A DNA stretch of 64,000 bases from Owenia fusiformis. Taxonomy: Eukaryota > Annelida > Polychaeta > Sabellida > Oweniidae. The stretch covers positions 13,468,931 to 13,532,930 of the forward strand of contig CAIIXF020000003.1 in assembly GCA_903813345.2 (NCBI GenBank), in the 5' to 3' direction. Position 1 is the first letter of the stretch; each line of letters starts with the position of its first letter. The notes below the pieces were generated by a model. It saw only the letters and a list, made by a program, of their open reading frames with translations. It made no database searches and had not been told where the DNA came from. Below, piece after piece: positions 24,801-34,810 of this stretch. The position numbers and the translations under genes are program-made.

Positions 24801-25580
24801 ATATAACCAGGCTCACTGTGGTAATGCAAATAGAAACAGTAAACATTTTGGAATGGGAATTTGAGCCCTCTTAAAATGTGACAGAAAAATTGACAAAAAG
24901 AGTAGCACTGCAAAGGTCCCTGAACATTTTTTTTCTAATTTCTTTGAAACATCCCTTTAATATAGCCCAAAATGGAAGGAGCTTTAGAATTTTGAAATCT
25001 CTCATACAAATTAAAAAAAAAATAGAAAAAACAATTTGAGAAGTGTACTTTTTTCCTTATTTTGATCCCAATTTTTTTATCGGGTAATTTTTCAAATTTC
25101 CGTTGCTCCTTCGTTTTTGATATATGTTTGAAGTATATTTTCTGAAATGTTCAGATATTTTGAATCAGCGGTTTTTCACAGGCTACTCCTAGAAAAAAAT
25201 CTTCTCAAATTCTTTAAACTGCACTTTTTTTCTCAAACTAAAGTTTTTTGTTGTTCTTTGATGTCTTTGTAATGATTACAGTGCACAAGCATATGTGAAA
25301 TAATAAAAACGACTTCTCAGGAAGAGTTTGAAAATTTCAAGATTGTGAAATTTTCAATTTTTTCTGAAAATCGATTAAGTTAACAGTCACCTTAACAATG
25401 TCTTTCTGGTATTTTTGACATTTACCTTGTAATAGTCTGTTTTTGAGTCTGTATAAAAGTAAAATGGATAAATAAGTTTATTTTACCTTGTTTTTTCTTC
25501 TCCCGTTCTTTCATTATGTGTTTCTTCAATGCCTGATACATTGTACGGGTCATCTTTGGTCTTTCAATGAGGGCAGGCAT
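18818..25580 (-). CDS. GPS2: GPS2, subunit of the NCoR/SMRT-HDAC3 corepressor (3' end incomplete)
   Basis: Nine coding exons (minus strand): 25580-25487, 24506-24403, 24171-24050, 22408-22204, 21857-21725, 20617-20321, 19698-19586, 19324-19229, 18907-18818. All have AG/GT borders and phases join to 418 codons. The N-terminus is diagnostic: 'MPALIERPKMTRTMYQALKK', then a basic/acidic coiled coil (exons 1-3, residues about 15-107) with 'LEQTKEQVLELEKKLEKLR' and 'FSQLKKVLHHEDEARRR', as in human GPS2, where it binds NCoR/SMRT and TBL1. The rest is Q/P/S/Y-rich with the conserved 'LSLQQLEHANKKSGFS' block. The protein represses transcription in the nucleus and inhibits Ubc13. Human GPS2 is 327 aa; the excess lies in the low-complexity part. 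Intron 5 ends in the tandem acceptor array 20611-21630; intron 3 is filled with transposons. Confidence 0.92.
20611..21630 (-). repeat. 91-bp tandem array replicating the GPS2 exon 6 splice acceptor
   Basis: Twelve copies of a 91-bp unit with no length change: the marker 'ggagtctctgaaagatat' starts at 20611, 20702, 20793, 20884, 20975, 21066, 21157, 21248, 21339, 21430, 21521 and 21612 (21066 has substitutions in the splice-site region). On the minus strand each unit reads tgttatatctttcag/AGACTCC, that is a polypyrimidine tract, an AG acceptor and about 75 nt homologous to the start of exon 6. Only the last (20617) leads into the full exon. In the frame used by GPS2 each upstream unit reaches TAA after 'QQQHS'. 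Confidence 0.9.
22605..22720. repeat. 18-bp minisatellite in GPS2 intron 3 (left part)
   Basis: Units of the type 'cattgacactgaaacac'. The same array resumes at 23930-24030, so the intervening 1.2 kb was inserted into it. Confidence 0.7.
22721..23491. mobile_element. TIR element in GPS2 intron 3
   Basis: Ends tgaggtgttacgg and (reverse complement) agaggtgtcacgg, related to the element at 5069-5710. The interior shares gttccgttcc-like repeats near the right end. No clear target duplication. Small ORFs are not convincing. Confidence 0.55.
23509..23931. mobile_element. Probable second TIR element in GPS2 intron 3
   Basis: Starts 'gatactagtattccg' and ends in the inverse 'actagtatc'. It has an internal repeated 'ttgcagaatt' motif. 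Ends are short and the call is tentative. Confidence 0.35.
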
Positions 25581-25939
25581 GATGATTGTCAGACTTCAGG
25601 ACTTGCAAGAAGAATAGTATTAGGCTAAATAGGATGACATGAATAGAGAAACTATTCAACTCTACAAAATCGCTGCTGTTACTAGACTATAAAACTTATG
25701 CTAGACCTGTCTAAAACTAGTCAAACTCAAACTTTCAGAAACTCAGTTTCAAATATTTTTTATGCAAAAAAAAGACTAAAAAATCAAACAATTCAGTCGT
25801 CATCAATGGGTTTGTTTGTTTGTTTGTATCCTTTATAGCGTTATAATGCCGCTTATTGGTCACGTGTTACTGGTTATTCCCTTGTGCTTGCTCTTGATAC
25901 TTATTCACTTGTTCTTTATCAAAAGTCTAAAATTCCTTA

Positions 25940-26760
25940 TACTATAATTATATACAGTTTTTATTGCTCATGTATCTACCAAAATTTCACAAGTAGTAGG
26001 AATTCTTTTCAAGGTCAAAAATAAGATAAATCACACTGCAATGATGTCTATCTATTACTCTCTTATATATAGCCATATAAATTATTGTATTCTTATCTGG
26101 GGAACAGCAACTAAAGCTCTATTGTTTCAAATTTTGAAAGTACAAAAAAGATTCTTAAGACTAATTACAAACAGTGCTAGAACAGACGATTCCTCTCCAC
26201 AATTTAAGAAAATAAAAATACTTAAATTAGAAGATATTCATAAGCTAAATGTCGGTATTTTTGTATATAATTGTCTCAAACGACCTAAAGAATTTCCTCA
26301 AACTTTATTCTCTGACTACTTCATATCAAATGCTCAAACTCATGGTCAAGAGACACGTTATAGATTCAATCTTAGAGCTAATCAATTTAAATCTACATTT
26401 GGACAAAGGAGCATTAAATACATAGGACAGATAACATGGAATGAATTACCTGAAACTTTTAAACATCTGAATTCTAGAAATAAATTTAAGTCAGATTTGA
26501 AAAAGTATTATCTGGACAAGTATTAAATTAATCTGTATAACATTTAGCTATATGTGCTTTTATATATGTATAGTCTATTTCTTTCTCTTCTATCACTTTT
26601 CTTCTAACTTTCTATCTTAAAAAACAGTTTTATATCTTGTCATCTTGATTAATACAATTATGTAATATAATCATATGTAACTATATACACCCGTATGGGT
26701 GTCAGTTGCCTGTACATTTAAAATCGATTTAATTGACAAATAAACAACTATGCAAACTGT
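25940..26760 (+). mobile_element. 5'-truncated LINE fragment
   Basis: Open frame from about 25945 to 26526 matching the C-terminal third of a non-LTR reverse transcriptase ('SHINYCILIWG', 'LQILKVQKRFLRLI'-type block, 'TWNELPETFK'). It ends in a 3' UTR with caaataaac near 26740. Catalytic domains are absent. It lies just upstream of the GPS2 start, head-to-head. Confidence 0.8.
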
Positions 26761-26939
26761 ATATGTGCTCATTTAAAATCTCCTGGTTTGCCTAATGTAA
26801 TTGCAAAAGGCATGAAATGGGGTTCCCCAAATTCTTAGTTTACTTGCATACCGATTCGATCAAAACTCTACCTATTAAACCTCAGATATGTCTTCAATAT
26901 CAAAGTAAGATATAAACGGTAATTGCAATGATTAAATAC

Positions 26940-27357
26940 CTTATATATTGAGAATAAGACGACGTTAGTTCATTATAATTTTCCAAAATGTCTTCCAATT
27001 TCCGAGCTCTCCAGTTTAGGAGATCAGAAAAATATAGGTGGCGACACTCAACTTTCAAGCAATGTGAAACATTTTCTGATTGTTTTAGCAGGAATCCAGC
27101 TAAAATGTAAGTAATTACTGATCAATTGTTATGTATTATTGAGGTATTGTTTATTATCTTTGACTTTTTTAGAGATACCTGTAGTTCTGTTATCATATAG
27201 GGCCTGAATCGTGTTTCAAAGAACGTAGTTTTCTTACCGGAAGTCCATTTTTATGTTTTGCAAATAGGCTATCACACAGTCTCCGAGCCTTTCGTCCAGT
27301 GCCATCCGTACCTCCTGTGCCCAGAGGGGGAGAAACACCAGGGTTCAAAGATGACAT
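26940..27357 (-). CDS. Two candidate exons of an unknown gene
   Basis: Exon A, 27357-27238: ATG followed by 40 codons beginning 'MSSLNPGVSPPLGTGG' and ending 'FAKHKNGLP' at a good donor (G/gtaagaaa). Exon B, 27099-26940: acceptor acattttag, open for 52 codons including 'LYFSDLLNWRARKLEDIL', donor AAG/gtattt. Both look protein-like and unlike transposon sequence, but exon A ends in phase 0 while exon B is open only if one base is carried in, so a direct A-B join does not work; a small exon between them or a chance ORF must be assumed. I do not recognise the protein. Confidence 0.35.
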
Positions 27358-27413
27358 ACGCTTATAATGTAAATCTGTATTGAGATGACACGGTCGCTGA
27401 TTGGTCAAAAGTC

Positions 27414-28593
27414 CAGAGCTGTCAAGTGTCCCGCGAATGGCAGGATTATCCCGCGAATTTGATTAAAATTTGGCTAATTCGCGTGTCCCGCAATGTCCCG
27501 CGAAGTCCCGCAAATGTCGACTTTGACCTCCGCGAATTTTCAAAATTGTAACAATCCCGGAGGCTAAATAATTGTGATTATCTTGTGATATAAGAAGCTA
27601 AGTTTTTGCGCTTTTGGGGAGTAAAGTTTACCTAATTTGAATAGTGCTGCCAAACTCCCAGTGTATCAGATCATTGAAGACTGCTTTTGGAAAGAGCATA
27701 GTCCATTTATAAAACTGTGATTTTTATCCAAATAACACCATAGTTGGCTTCTCAAGTACTTAGTATGCCATTATTTGGTATCAAAATAAAGAGGAAGAGT
27801 GCAATTTTCATTTTAATTACGAAAATAGGGATGTATGTCACCAATAGTTCCAACGTTGGCCTTTTAACTACGCGTGTCACGGCCTTCATCTCAGAACCGA
27901 GCAAATGTTAGCAAACGCGAGTTCCAATAAATGGACCCAGATATCTCGAAAAGAAACCTGATCTGACTCCCTATAATTTGATGTAGATTAATCGAACCCC
28001 TATATGAATAGGTATATTTTAATATATAGCACTTTGGGGGGTAAATGTTTCATAGTTGGTCACGAACGCCATAAGTGCAAAGTATTGTTCAGAATTTTTG
28101 AATTTCATGTTGGATTACGGTACTCACACCTTAAGCGTGGTTTTTGATAGTTTAATAATATTTCTATGCGTATTGTGTGGAATTGTGTTAAATTTAGTTA
28201 AGTGCATTATATTTGATAAATCAGTATCTGAAAGCTTGATTTGAGTACTTTTACATTAAGCCCCAATCACGCAAATCTCTTGAATATCCTGCGACATCCC
28301 GCAAATTTAGGTGGATGTCCCGCAAAATCCCGCGAATTTAGATCACTTTGTCTAAAAAAAACTGTCCCCTATGAAGTTTTTGGTGGTAACCCTGTTAACA
28401 GTCCCGTAATTAGCGTGTTTGTCCCTCGAATGGTCCCACAAATTTGATCAAAATAGCGCAATCACGCAAATCCTTTGAATGTCCCGCAAAATGCCGCGAA
28501 TTTAGGTCGATGTCCCGCAAAATCCTGCGAATTTTAGACACTGGGTCTAAAAATCCTGTCCCGCGAGAAAATCTTTGGGGGTTGACAGTACTG
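27414..28593 (+). mobile_element. hAT-like non-autonomous element, 6-bp TSD (copy 2, complete)
   Basis: Ends CAGAGCTGTCAAGTG and (reverse complement) CAGTACTGTCAACC, flanked by AAAGTC (27408-27413, 28594-28599). 1180 bp. It aligns, inverted, with copy 1 (71-1945) throughout and lacks the foldback insertion there. Subterminal zones contain repeated tcccgcgaattt/tcccgcaaa motifs. No transposase. Confidence 0.85.
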
Positions 28594-28604
28594 AAAGTCG
28601 ACAA

Positions 28605-28744
28605 ACAAATGACGTCATCAATGGCGGTTTCAAAATTTTCGAAATACGCTTTGAATAATATTATGTTCATTTCTGGCGTGTTAACCAATATCATAGCTTC
28701 TCATTTCACATCAAGATAAAGAAAGGTGTACGGAATATGCCTAT
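28605..28744 (-). repeat. Host repeat piece, inverted relative to 36430-36560
   Basis: Reads inverted against 36430-36560 ('taatattatgtt...atttctggcg', 'accaatatcata', 'aagataaag'). The same family as the split repeat at the start of the window. Non-coding. Confidence 0.55.
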
Positions 28745-30869
28745 AGGCATTTTCACGAATAAGTGACACTTTTCAGTATTTTTTTGTAACAGCATCCTTA
28801 TTTATTCAATTAAAGGTATAAAAGAAAAACAATGCTTTCTAGAAGTTGGTTCCATAATGCTCTTATATGCACATCATGAAAAAATACAATATGTTGATGC
28901 TTATTTTAAAAATCAACAAGTAATGACCCAAAATATGCTTTTTTTGGTGTAACAAGCATTTCACTTAAATTGTGACCATGTTTACATGATCACAGAAGAG
29001 CTAATATCATAGATAGATAGACAATTTTGATACCAAGTGGTAGCTAAATCATTTATCTTTATTATGTTTTTTAAATTGTTTCAAACACTGTCATATAGCC
29101 CAAGTTGTAACCGTTTTTATGTCATGACTACTCTGTAACACTTTTCCATTTTTTGGAGAGGTATTTTATGTTTTTTAATACAGAAAATCTGCAGCTGAGT
29201 ATTTTCCTTCATATATAATGATTTTGAATAGCTAACATATTCATATATAACTTATAAAAAACTTTTCACTTGGAATTAATTAATCAACAAATAGCAAATA
29301 AAAGTTCTGAATCATATTTTAGGAGTCACAAATCATGAGGTGTCCGTAATGGCAAAGTTTCTACAATTTACACAGTACTTATATCTTAACTATTCTTATT
29401 TTTTAATGAAATGAACACAACTTATCAATCAAATAATAATTTAACAATGATTGACCTTTTACTTTATGATACAGAAGCAGATATGGTGTCTGAAATGTCG
29501 TGAGGTGTCCGTAATGCTACATAGTTTATCAGTTCAAATTGTAAAATTAGCTTACTTTATCCCCAAAATCACTGTTAAATATTTCCTAAGTGTCTCTCTA
29601 CACATGTTTATTAAATTTAAACTGGTATTGCCACTAAAAATATTTGAAATTTTTTTTACCATAAGCTTCGGGGGTCCATTTTACAAACATCAGTACTGAT
29701 TAAAAATGAGGCAGAAATGAATTAAAATTGATTTTAAATTCCAAGTCTTTACTAGGCATAATGAGTCCAAACTAGATTTAGTTTATTGAAATAAATGGAA
29801 ACAAATAAAAAGAATAAATGTTTTTTAAAAAACATTACGGACACCTCAAGCCTATTGATTTAATGTTTATAGCAAAAATAACTTATTTTCAAAGTAGTAA
29901 TTTTACCTTTATAAGTAAAAATGGAAAAAAACAAAGTATACAGAGAAGGAAAAAGATATTAGGTTAAAAATACAAAACAAGCAAAAGAAATTAAGAGGAA
30001 ACATGTACCAGAAAGAAAAAAAGAAAAATGTTGCACTTAAAAGGCAATGTATCTATTAGTGATATAGTCTAAATCTTTTAACCCATTGTACTGAAATGAG
30101 TTTATACTGAAAACACATTCTGAAATGACTCATGAAGTATCAAAAAAGCATTGCATCAAAAACCATGATATTTGAATTCATATAAATACATTGTACTTTA
30201 CTTGTACAGTATAGTGGAGATGATGAGTTTTGATCTTTTGTGACAACTAGACCAAAGAACAGCAAGTACCCAAAAACAGAGCAGCAAGGGTGCTTCGAGT
30301 TCATTTTGGTTAAATATATGAAAAGCATAATTCATTTTCAATTTTATATATTCATTTTAAATTGTTTGTGTCATTTGATATACACCTTTAAGTTTGTAGT
30401 GTAGTCAATTGTTTACCTTGCCTTGTTCTTTCCCTAAGCTTATGTTCATTGATTTGAATTGCCTAACTTGGCGGATATGTGTCTTAAAGCAAGACTAATT
30501 TGTTGGACAAAACTAAAACAGTAATATGGTTCCAATAGAACAATATTACCACATAACATTCTCGTCAAAACATACCAAATTGCAACATAAACAAGGGTAT
30601 AGTAATCAGTGGTAAAGTGAGATTTTTTTTTTTCATGTTATCGATTTATTTCAAATAATAACATAGATGTACAAAGTTAGCTGATTGCCAAAGTTTTGCA
30701 ACATTAGCGGCAATTAAATAATATAACATAAATGAAATAATAGATATAATATAAAATACAAAAGGTTTACATATATTCTTAATTCCAAATCACTGAATCA
30801 AGGAAATCCCATGGGCGGGGATGATGACAAAAAGGAAAGAGCAGAAAAATGAAGAAACGGAACCTGTTG

Positions 30870-33800
30870 TCACAGACGTGATATGATAGTGAAACTCGTG
30901 TATATATAATAACTAACAATATGAATTAATTCTTCATTTGTTGATGCATCTAAATCATCTTTTCCAAAAAGTAAAAATTGTAATTTATCATTCAAATTGT
31001 AGCTGTTAAACAGGTTTCCTAAATTGTAAGTATGAAGGCCTGCAATGAGGTTGATTCTTTCATCATGGAGCAGTGGGCAATTTAAAAGAAAATGCAAGGT
31101 AGTCAATGGAACACCACATTTACACAAAGGGTCACTAATGTCATTAAAGTTATGTGCATAAAGGTGTGCTTTAAGTAAAAGGCCACACCTGAGTCTATTA
31201 AAAGGTATTTCAATATGTCTGGGTAAGGTCACATTCAATTTAGAAGTTGGAATTAAAGAGACTGGGCTCTTGTGTTCTCTTACTAATCTTTTAAACCTAG
31301 AAATAGGTTGACCCATTCTAGTATCTGATGGCAAATTATTCCATAAAGTTATAGATTGGAAGATGGTAGTTTTTTTAAAAGAGAAGCTAAGGCGAGTTGG
31401 GAGAACATAATCTCTTTGATGTCTTAAGGGGCGGACCGGTATATGTTCATATTTCCGAAGTAAGTCACAAATAAATGGAGGATTAATGTTATACCTGCAT
31501 TTAAAAGTAAACATGTTTAAGTGCTCAATTCTTCTGGTTGTTAGCTGTTTCCAGTTTAAAGAGTTTAAAACTTTGATAGTATTGGAACCATGTATAGCCC
31601 CAGAAACCAGGCAGGCTGCTCTGTAGTGAAGTCTTTCAAGAGCTTGTAATTTCATGTTAGATGCCTTGTTGTAAATGACATCACAATAGTCAAAATGAGG
31701 CATAATGTAAGTATTATATAATATCTCTAAGTGCTGACTATTTAGAATTTTACTCAGCTTTATCATCGGTCTCAAAAGAGAAGTAACTCTTTTTATTATC
31801 TGGTCAATGTGATAATTAAAGTTAAGGTGAATATCAAAATTAAGGCCAAGATGTTTGTGATTCTCACAGCTAGGAATAAAATCAGCACCTAATCTCAAAG
31901 GTGGTGGATGAGATAAAATGTTCCTTCTAGAAAAAATCATATCTGCACTTTTTTGAGCTTTGAATTGCATCTTCCAGGTGGCAGCCCAGAGAGCAAGCTT
32001 GTCTAGATCACTTTGGATTGGCTCGTGAATATTGAAAAACACTTCATTTTTTTCGTATGGACAATAAATTGAGGTGTCATCAGCAAAAATGAACGATTTT
32101 GAAACAAGCCCATCAGGCAGATCGTTGATATATATTAGAAATAGCAGGGGTCCAAGGACAGACCCCTGTGGTACACCAGCATTGATGACAAAATTATCGG
32201 TCTGCATATTAGGCTCATTTTGATTATTCATACTATTGGAAGACCATTTTGAAAGTGTACCGTTTACTTTGACTCGAACTCTCCTATTTTCTAAGTATGA
32301 CGTCATTAATTTGACAAAGTTCAGGTTACATCCATAACCCTTAAGTTTGGATATTAATAATTTGTGTGGGACTAAATCAAATGCAGAAGTTAAATCTAAA
32401 AATACTGATCTGACATTTTTGTTATCATCGATGTTTTCATGAATATCATGCACTATGTTAATAAGTTGGTTGACAGTATTATGTTTAGGTAGAAAACCAC
32501 TTTGAAGCCGATAAATAAGATTTTGCTGCAGAAGGTGAGTCAAAAGTTTTTTGTGGATTATTGATTCTAGGATTTTGGAGATTGAGCTAAGCAGGGTCAC
32601 TGGTCTGTAATTAGAAGCTAGTCCTCTATCTCCTTTTTTGAAAATTGGGACAATTGTACCTTCCTTCCAAATATCAGGAAAGGTGTTTTCTTGAAATATT
32701 CTATTAAAAAGTAAGGAAAGTGGTTCGGCGATAGAATGTGCACATAATTTGAGCATTTTGTTTGATATTTCATCAGGACCATGTGCTTTTGTAATATCGA
32801 TATCATTAATTAGATTTAGAACTTCTTCAGATGAGGTTGACATGTCAGGCAAGATACTTTGAGTTCTTGGTCTAAAATAAGGAATATAGTTGTCATTGAT
32901 GTTCACAATGTTCTTATTGACAAAATATTTCATGAGGACATTTGCTTTATCAAAACTATTGACTGCTGATGAATTTGATGTTGGGTCAAAAAGAATAGGT
33001 ATGGATGAGACTTGGTTTTTACCAAGAAGTTCTTTAATCAGTGACCAATAGTCCACAGAACCTTTAGATAAATTATCTATTTTATTTCTAATATTAAATT
33101 CATGTTCTGCTTTAGCTTCTTGGATTAATTGATTAACTTTTTGATTTTGAACAACATATTTTTCTCTGAACACAGGATTATTCGAAGCTTTAAATTTATG
33201 ATGAAATTTGTTTCTTTTATATATGGCTTTTTTGATTTTGCTTGTGAACCAAGGCTGATCATCAAACCGTGAGGAAATTGTTCTATTAGGAACAACTTCC
33301 TTGACTATTGAGAGAAAGGTATTTGCAAATCTAATAGCAGCATCGTTAACTTGAAAATCAAAGACAAAATTCCAATCAACTTCGGCAATTTTGAGATTTA
33401 GCAGGTTGGTATCGGCATCATCATAATACCACACGTTTTTTTTAATTGATGGTTCTCTTGGAATGCTGACTCTTATTTTAGTAATAAGTGTACAGTGATC
33501 AGAATTTCCTATTGGAGGTTCAACTGAGCTTGATAGAAGATGTTCAGAATCTGTAATCAGTAGGTCAATACAAGATTTGGAATTCATAGTAATCCTTGTT
33601 GGTTCAAAAATAAGTTGTTGAAGACCAAGATCAGTCAGAACATTGTTTAATTCAATACCAGCCATATTATTAATGTCATTATCATACCAGGCATTGTTTC
33701 TGGCATTGAAATCTCCTTTGATAATGACCCCATCATTTGGTTGCATTAACACATTGGAGATATTCTCCTTAAATTTTGATAAATATTGTCTAGTCTCATT

Positions 33801-34601
33801 CGCAGTTAAGGATGGTGACCGATAAAAAAATCCATACTTGAAAGTCTTATGTTCAGCCTTAATTGATATCCAGCAATTTGCTAGATCTTTAGACATGTCC
33901 AACTCACATACGTTAGTCTGAACAGTATCATGAACCCATAGAATAAGGCCTCTTCCCTCGTTCGTTGAATACTTTGGTTTGCCAAAACCTCTTATATTAA
34001 ACATATTTGATTCTAGATCATCCGTGGTAACATTGCCTGTTTCACAAAGTGATATTATGTGACAATTCTCTCTTGATGCATATTCTTTAAGATACTCTAG
34101 CCTAGCAAATGAATCTGCCTTGATACTATTAACATTACTAAATAAAATCTTTAAATTATCCATTGGACCAGGATTGCTCTCAACATCTCCTGACATGAGA
34201 AGAAGCAGTTGACATATGATACTAGGATTAAAAAAGAGCAATGTTGTTCCAGGAACACAACTTAAAGTTGCAACTACTACAGCAGTTTTGGCAATAACTA
34301 AAGATAAATTTCGATGTCTCCCTAACAATTTCTTGAATATACCGTATAGCATCATGGAACAAAGGCATATGTTGGCAACATGGCTTGTAAAGATTGTGGC
34401 AAACACTAAATATTTCAATAAAACAGGGTAATTATTTGTCAATAAGCAATATAACCCTACACAGATTAGTATGAGGGTTAAAATAAACATTTGGATATCA
34501 AAGACATAATTTGGTGATTTCTGCTCTGAATGGAAAGCTGGAATACTATATGAGTTGAAGAGCCCAACTGCTGATCTCCAAATTTGTAAACTAACAGGCA
34601 T
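30870..34601 (-). CDS. LINE ORF2: hydrophobic leader, 2A-like site, AP endonuclease, reverse transcriptase
   Basis: 1243 codons. Residues 1-136 form a leader with about four hydrophobic stretches (38-55, 60-90, 101-115, 119-136). It ends in a 2A-like site, G138-DVESNPG-P146, where ribosomes would skip between G145 and P146, releasing the leader from the enzyme. The AP-type endonuclease follows at once (about 149-377: catalytic E187, GDFNAR 296-301, SDH 367-369). The reverse transcriptase (about 640-900) shows 'PIFKKGDR', 'NYRPVTLL', 'FLDLTSAFD' (D736), 'GVPQGSVLGPLLF' (809-821) and FADD (839-842). A CxC...H...C knuckle near 1165 is typical of the group. All catalytic motifs are present, so the copy may be active. 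The ATG overlaps the stop of a 69-codon ORF as TAATG. Confidence 0.92.
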   Translation of the reverse strand: MPVSLQIWRSAVGLFNSYSIPAFHSEQKSPNYVFDIQMFILTLILICVGLYCLLTNNYPVLLKYLVFATIFTSHVANICLCSMMLYGIFKKLLGRHRNLSLVIAKTAVVVATLSCVPGTTLLFFNPSIICQLLLLMSGDVESNPGPMDNLKILFSNVNSIKADSFARLEYLKEYASRENCHIISLCETGNVTTDDLESNMFNIRGFGKPKYSTNEGRGLILWVHDTVQTNVCELDMSKDLANCWISIKAEHKTFKYGFFYRSPSLTANETRQYLSKFKENISNVLMQPNDGVIIKGDFNARNNAWYDNDINNMAGIELNNVLTDLGLQQLIFEPTRITMNSKSCIDLLITDSEHLLSSSVEPPIGNSDHCTLITKIRVSIPREPSIKKNVWYYDDADTNLLNLKIAEVDWNFVFDFQVNDAAIRFANTFLSIVKEVVPNRTISSRFDDQPWFTSKIKKAIYKRNKFHHKFKASNNPVFREKYVVQNQKVNQLIQEAKAEHEFNIRNKIDNLSKGSVDYWSLIKELLGKNQVSSIPILFDPTSNSSAVNSFDKANVLMKYFVNKNIVNINDNYIPYFRPRTQSILPDMSTSSEEVLNLINDIDITKAHGPDEISNKMLKLCAHSIAEPLSLLFNRIFQENTFPDIWKEGTIVPIFKKGDRGLASNYRPVTLLSSISKILESIIHKKLLTHLLQQNLIYRLQSGFLPKHNTVNQLINIVHDIHENIDDNKNVRSVFLDLTSAFDLVPHKLLISKLKGYGCNLNFVKLMTSYLENRRVRVKVNGTLSKWSSNSMNNQNEPNMQTDNFVINAGVPQGSVLGPLLFLIYINDLPDGLVSKSFIFADDTSIYCPYEKNEVFFNIHEPIQSDLDKLALWAATWKMQFKAQKSADMIFSRRNILSHPPPLRLGADFIPSCENHKHLGLNFDIHLNFNYHIDQIIKRVTSLLRPMIKLSKILNSQHLEILYNTYIMPHFDYCDVIYNKASNMKLQALERLHYRAACLVSGAIHGSNTIKVLNSLNWKQLTTRRIEHLNMFTFKCRYNINPPFICDLLRKYEHIPVRPLRHQRDYVLPTRLSFSFKKTTIFQSITLWNNLPSDTRMGQPISRFKRLVREHKSPVSLIPTSKLNVTLPRHIEIPFNRLRCGLLLKAHLYAHNFNDISDPLCKCGVPLTTLHFLLNCPLLHDERINLIAGLHTYNLGNLFNSYNLNDKLQFLLFGKDDLDASTNEELIHIVSYYIYTSFTIISRL

Positions 34602-34810
34602 TATCCAATGCCATCTCTTGCAGGACTACAACCAACAATTAATTCATTCTGCAACAAAAACAACAAGAAATGCCCATGAGAAAACAATTCAAGACAAACT
34701 GATTTAGAGTTAAGTGTCCTGCCAGAAGTTCTAAGAGTCACATAAACTGTAATATTCAGAAAACTAATCCAGGCAGATCTGACATTGGTATTAAGTCTAG
34801 ATGATGTCAT
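34601..34810 (-). CDS. Small upstream ORF of the LINE (possible ORF1)
   Basis: 69 codons, no recognised domain, ending in TAA that shares its last A with the ORF2 start (TAATG, 34603-34599). Such an arrangement allows termination-reinitiation, known for LINE SART1. Whether it is translated is unknown; it could be a chance ORF in the 5' UTR. Confidence 0.4.
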   Translation of the reverse strand: MTSSRLNTNVRSAWISFLNITVYVTLRTSGRTLNSKSVCLELFSHGHFLLFLLQNELIVGCSPARDGIG

